A stretch of 64,000 nucleotides of DNA, from assembly GCA_951799445.1 (NCBI GenBank), contig OX637288.1, positions 12,402,501 to 12,466,500 on the forward strand, read 5' to 3'. A model generated the notes under the pieces. The model worked only from the letters and a program-made list of their open reading frames with translations. It did not search any database and was not told the DNA's origin. A program made the position numbers and the translations under genes. Of the stretch, positions 60,259 through 64,000 are shown in pieces (position 1 is the stretch's first letter; each line of letters begins with the position of its first letter). The stretch comes from Pseudisothecium myosuroides (Eukaryota; Streptophyta; Bryopsida; Hypnales; Lembophyllaceae).

Positions 60259-61183
60259 CCCCTAAAGGACCGAGGCCTTTTTTCTGCCAAAAAACACTGA
60301 AAACTGCCATTTCTATAGCAAAGAGTAAAAAAATTTGAAAAATGTTTTTTTTTCACATCCAACCGTAGGATCTTACACCTAACTAGTATAAGAATGTGTG
60401 GAATTTTTTTTAGAATTTTTGACCGCACAGATTGCAAGATATTTTCATTTAAAGTGAAAAAAACAAGTTTTTCAGCACATTGCGGGACTAGATTTTTTGA
60501 CTTTAAACATTTTTAACTTAAAATTTTTGCACTACAGAGTTTTGAGCTTTTATTTTATATAGTGGAGAATTGAGTTGAGAGTCTAGAAAAAAAATAATAT
60601 TAAAAAAAAACTTAATTATCATTCTTAAAAAAATTGTGAAGTAGATGTAGGTACAAGATAGAAGGAAAATCTAAAACATTCATATATTTTAGATGGAATT
60701 AAAATGCACTAATCCCAATGGTGAGATTATTCTAGCAAGTAAACTAAACCATTCCAAAAAATAAAAATTGAAAAATTACAAAAATTGCATTCCGAAATGC
60801 ATCCTACAAGTTATTTTTTTCAAGAAGATGCTCTAAGTGCCCGAAAAACAAGAATGTCCATAACTTCCTCTGAAAGAATCCAAATGAGATGAATCAAAGC
60901 TTTCCAGATAGACAAAAATATAATCTATGAGAAAAAAAATATTAAAAAAAAAAATTCAAAATTTTGCAAATTTTTTTTGCTGCCCCCCCGTCCCCACGCA
61001 TTCCAAGAAATGGCATAATTTCTCGCTCAAAGGTTCGATTTCAATTTTTTTTTCTTCTGCCACATACCTCTCTCAATTCTTCATGTTCACAAAAAGTTTC
61101 AAAAAATTAGGAGAAAATTTCAGCCCGTAGGTACCTGCCCCAAGTTTCATTTGTCCCCCGAACGGACAATGGTCCTTTAGGGG
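60259..61183. mobile_element. TTAA-flanked element, family A (A3)
   Basis: 925 bp; left end CCCCTAAAGGACCGAGGCC after TTAA (60255-60258), right end GGTCCTTTAGGGG before TTAA (61184-61187). It is collinear with A1 and very similar to A5. Non-coding. Confidence 0.85.
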
Positions 61184-61187
61184 TTAA

Positions 61188-62927
61188 TCCCTTAAGTCCT
61201 AAGAGGTCTAGAGGCTCAAAATTACTATAAAATATCTGTCCACAAAGTAAGGTCCAAATCTTCATCAATGTTTATTTTTTAAACCCTAAAGTTCTAAGAG
61301 TCCCCTCAAAGGACTATTGAAGGTTTGGGCATGTATCCATGATTTCAATTTTTGGCAAGATTTTTCTCCGAATTAAAAAAATTTATTAAATTTTTGGGAA
61401 TATAATTGTTGTTTCCATTGGTGCTTAGATGCAAAAGTTATGTCACAATAAGCACAAGACAAGCAAGGACGGGCAATAAAAATAAAGAATAAAAAGATTA
61501 AAATAATTAAAATAATTATTTTTTATATTTAGTTATTTTCTATGTGGAAAGATTTGATTCATTACATTTAGATAAGTAATATAAAAGCTACAAAGATTCT
61601 TATTTTATAGGTAATCTTTAAAAATTCTTGAGAAAATAATGTATTGGATTTGTTTTTGAATTCAATTTTAACAATTTAATAAAATAATCACGCATGTTTT
61701 GGTTTGCTTTTTAGAATAATCTCACTGCTAGAATTAGCATATTTCAATTCCATCTTAGAGGTATCAATAATTCATTTTTTCCTTCTATCTCATACCCACT
61801 TTGACTTAAGAATTTTTTTTAAATGAAAATAATAGGATTTTTTATTTCAAATTTTCAATTCTTCAACATGAAAAATTCAAATTTACAATTTGTAGAACAA
61901 AAAATTTAAGTTAGAAGGAGTCAAAGCCTTATAATCAAATCATATTAGGAACGAAGAATCTCATTTCTTCACTTTAAAAGCTTATATTTTGTAATTGGTA
62001 CAGTCAAAGTTTTTGAAATTTCTTCCAGACAGTTTAATAATAATCTATTGCAAAATTCTGCAATTTAGTACGCACAGAAAACAAATGTTTAAATCTTATT
62101 GTTTATATTAAAACTAGCATTTTTTAGTGTTTTCTGGCGGGAAAATGGATTTGGGACCTGTAGGATTAACAAATTCAATTGTAAAATCCTTTGGTTGACT
62201 TATTTAAGAATATTATCCCAAATTTTTAGAGTGAATATCCCACCAATTGCAAGTTCAATGTGCCTAAACTTCAAATTGTAGGCTATACTAGTTCAATCTT
62301 CCAAAAAGTGAAGTTTTATCTTTCAATATTTTTAGAAAAAAATATGTGTGTCCTATAATTTGTGCAGTTTAGTCAATGGATTGGAAAATAGATTGAAAAT
62401 GTATTTATTAAATTTAAAAATATTCTTATTCATCTTTCAAAAAAATTTAAAGTGGAGGGTGGTATTGAATAAAAGAAGAAACTAAGTTGCTTATAACTTT
62501 TACAAGAAATTGGGAATTGTTAATCCAAACTGGCAGTGAGAATTTTTTAGTAACCAATTGGTAATTTCTTTTGTCTTTTTTTCAAAATTGAGGGCAAAAG
62601 ATGACTTTATATGTTTTCTCTACCTTCATTGCTTGCAAAATAAATCTCCTCGTAACTTTCACCTCATTATTTGGAATCGAATGGTTTAAATGTTTTTTAG
62701 TAGGTATCAATATATACAATTTTGCTATCCAATTTGACATTGAACTTTTGAAAAAACTTATAAATTTTGCAATATTGATTGGAATGACATGAAACAAAGA
62801 TTTATACTTAGATTATGATGATTAGCATCCATCGTAAAAATTTCATGCAAAAATTCCATATTATAAAGTCAATAGAGTCTATTCTAGTTCTCAAAAAGCC
62901 CAAAGTGGTCTCCTTGGCCCTTTGGGG
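61188..62927. mobile_element. TTAA-flanked element, family B (B1), interrupted by a family C element
   Basis: The left end TCCCTTAAGTCC follows TTAA (61184-61187), which is shared with A3. The sequence runs to 61278, is interrupted by C1, resumes at CAAATTCAATTGTAAAATCC (62170), and ends CCCTTTGGGG plus TTAA (62928-62931). Collinearity with B2 on both sides of the break shows the insertion. Confidence 0.8.
61283..62165. mobile_element. TTAA-flanked element, family C (C1), nested in B1
   Basis: 883 bp from ACCCTAAAGTTCTAAGAG after TTAA (61279-61282) to GGGACCTGTAGGA before TTAA (62166-62169). The uninterrupted family B copy has a single TTAA at this point (26737-26740). Non-coding. Confidence 0.8.
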
Positions 62928-63049
62928 TTAATCTTTTGTCAAGTTGCATTCTTGATGAGATCTTCACAAGCTAACAAATTTTGCTTGCAATAAATTTTTT
63001 GACATGTATATTGACCTCTAAAGTTTGAAGGCCTTATATCCATTAAAAA

Positions 63050-63122
63050 CATTAGAAGAGATTTGAGGGCTGGGATGGGCCATTTCAAGCTGTTCCCGCA
63101 GCTGGGAATAGTCAGAATAAAA

Positions 63123-63153
<31 letters not shown>

Positions 63154-63288
63154 AAATATTTAAAAAAAATATTTAAAAATTAATTTTCTGACGTGGCATT
63201 CTCTCGGTCACATCAGATTACTGCTCTCAAGCTGTTCCCAGGGTCAGATAACTCGCGGGCTCTTGGAGCTGTCAAATCTCTTCTAACG
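63050..63288. mobile_element. MITE family N, copy 2, nested in A8
   Basis: The ends are ATTAGAAGAGATTTGAGGG and TCAAATCTCTTCTAAC; ACATT occurs on each side of the break. The host sequence (AAAAACATT / ACATTCAAAACTGCC) is continuous in other family A copies. It contains a simple (AAT)n tract at 63120-63165 and GACGTGGCATTCTC, comparable to copy 1. Confidence 0.75.
63120..63165. repeat. (AAT)n microsatellite
   Basis: About fourteen AAT-type trinucleotides with small interruptions, inside the MITE at 63050-63288. Confidence 0.85.
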
Positions 63289-64000
63289 ACATTCAAAACT
63301 GCCATTTCTATTGCAAAGTGCAAAAAAACTTTGAAATCTAACCATAAAATCTTGCTCTAGATTAGTACAGAAATGTGTGGAAGAAATTTCAAAAACTTTG
63401 ACCACATAGATTGGAAGATATTTTCATTCAAAGTGAATAAAGAAAGTTCTATTTGCCCCATGACCAACTAGATTTTTTGGTTTTGAATCATCTTAACTTA
63501 ACATTTTTGCACTAGTAATTTTGAAATGTTTAATAGAAGTAGGTTCAAGATTGAAAGATAATTTAAATCATTAATAGTTCTAAGATGGAATTGGAATACA
63601 CTAATCTCAACAGAGAGATTATTCTAATAAGAGATCTTAATTTTTTTTAATTGTGAAAATTGAGTTAAAAAATGAATCCAACAAGTTATTTTTTTCAAAA
63701 AGATGCTTTGACTGCCCAAAAAATAAGATTGTTCATCATTTTTATATAACAAATCCAAATGCAATGAATCAAAGCTTTCCATGTAGATAAAATTACAATC
63801 TATGAAAAATAATTTTTTTAAATTAATTAATTAATTTTTGGTGGGGAGGTTTTGCTTGACATATTTAAAAATGATTTTTTGTGCCATATCTTTTGCTCCC
63901 AAGAACTGATTGAAATAAAAATTATATTTTAGAAAGCTACTATATTTTTCTATCTTTACAAAAAAATTCAAAAAAATCATGATGAATATTGAGACTATAG

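Larger units (their letters stand above)
63015..64000. mobile_element. TTAA-type family A element (A8), interrupted, running off the window
   Basis: The left end CTCTAAAGTTTGAAGGCC follows TTGA (decayed TTAA). After the MITE at 63050-63288 it resumes with AAAACTGCCATTTCTATTGC and continues through CAAAAAGATGCTTTGACTGC to the edge. Diverged; non-coding. Confidence 0.65.

Overview
The window looks like nuclear DNA from a land plant. It has GT..AG introns, a Sin3-associated SAP18 gene, a plant-type biotin-protein ligase (HCS1) and plant transposon families (CACTA, Stowaway, pogo/Emigrant-like). The very AT-rich intergenic DNA and a three-part kinase (MLKL-like helical domain, pseudokinase, kinase) suggest a seed-free lineage (moss, lycophyte or similar), but I cannot name the species.

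Genes occupy only 1-1442 and about 9440-19900. SAP18 lies on the minus strand at the left edge and its C-terminus is cut by the window. The tandem kinase (plus strand, coding 11648-14526) follows a long, partly duplicated 5' leader. HCS1 (minus strand, 10 coding exons, 14891-18984, 695 codons) is convergent with the kinase, with 364 bp between stop codons. HCS1 carries an unusual N-terminal extension of about 370 residues rich in Val-Gly-Lys repeats. A stray exon of a PBS1-like receptor-like cytoplasmic kinase sits just upstream of it. I built the exon models for SAP18 and HCS1 by hand; every junction has GT..AG and the phases close exactly.

From 20 kb to 64 kb I see no intact gene. The region is a dense, nested collection of non-autonomous DNA transposons plus decayed fragments of a LINE and a Tc1-like transposase. 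The dominant signal is a set of at least five related families of 0.6-0.98 kb elements. Their ends read TTAA-CCCCTAAAGG... and ...CCTTTAGGGG-TTAA. Nested copies show TTAA duplicated at the insertion point, which is the signature of the piggyBac superfamily; I know of no well-described case in plants. Other items are a 720-bp near-perfect inverted repeat (54755-56632), a foldback element built of about 180-bp units (58522-59914), a 269-bp satellite with alternating A/B units (36371-37717), a 231-bp tandem repeat, CACTA elements with exact 3-bp target duplications, and a GGTAGGAGG-ended MITE present in the upstream regions of both complete genes.
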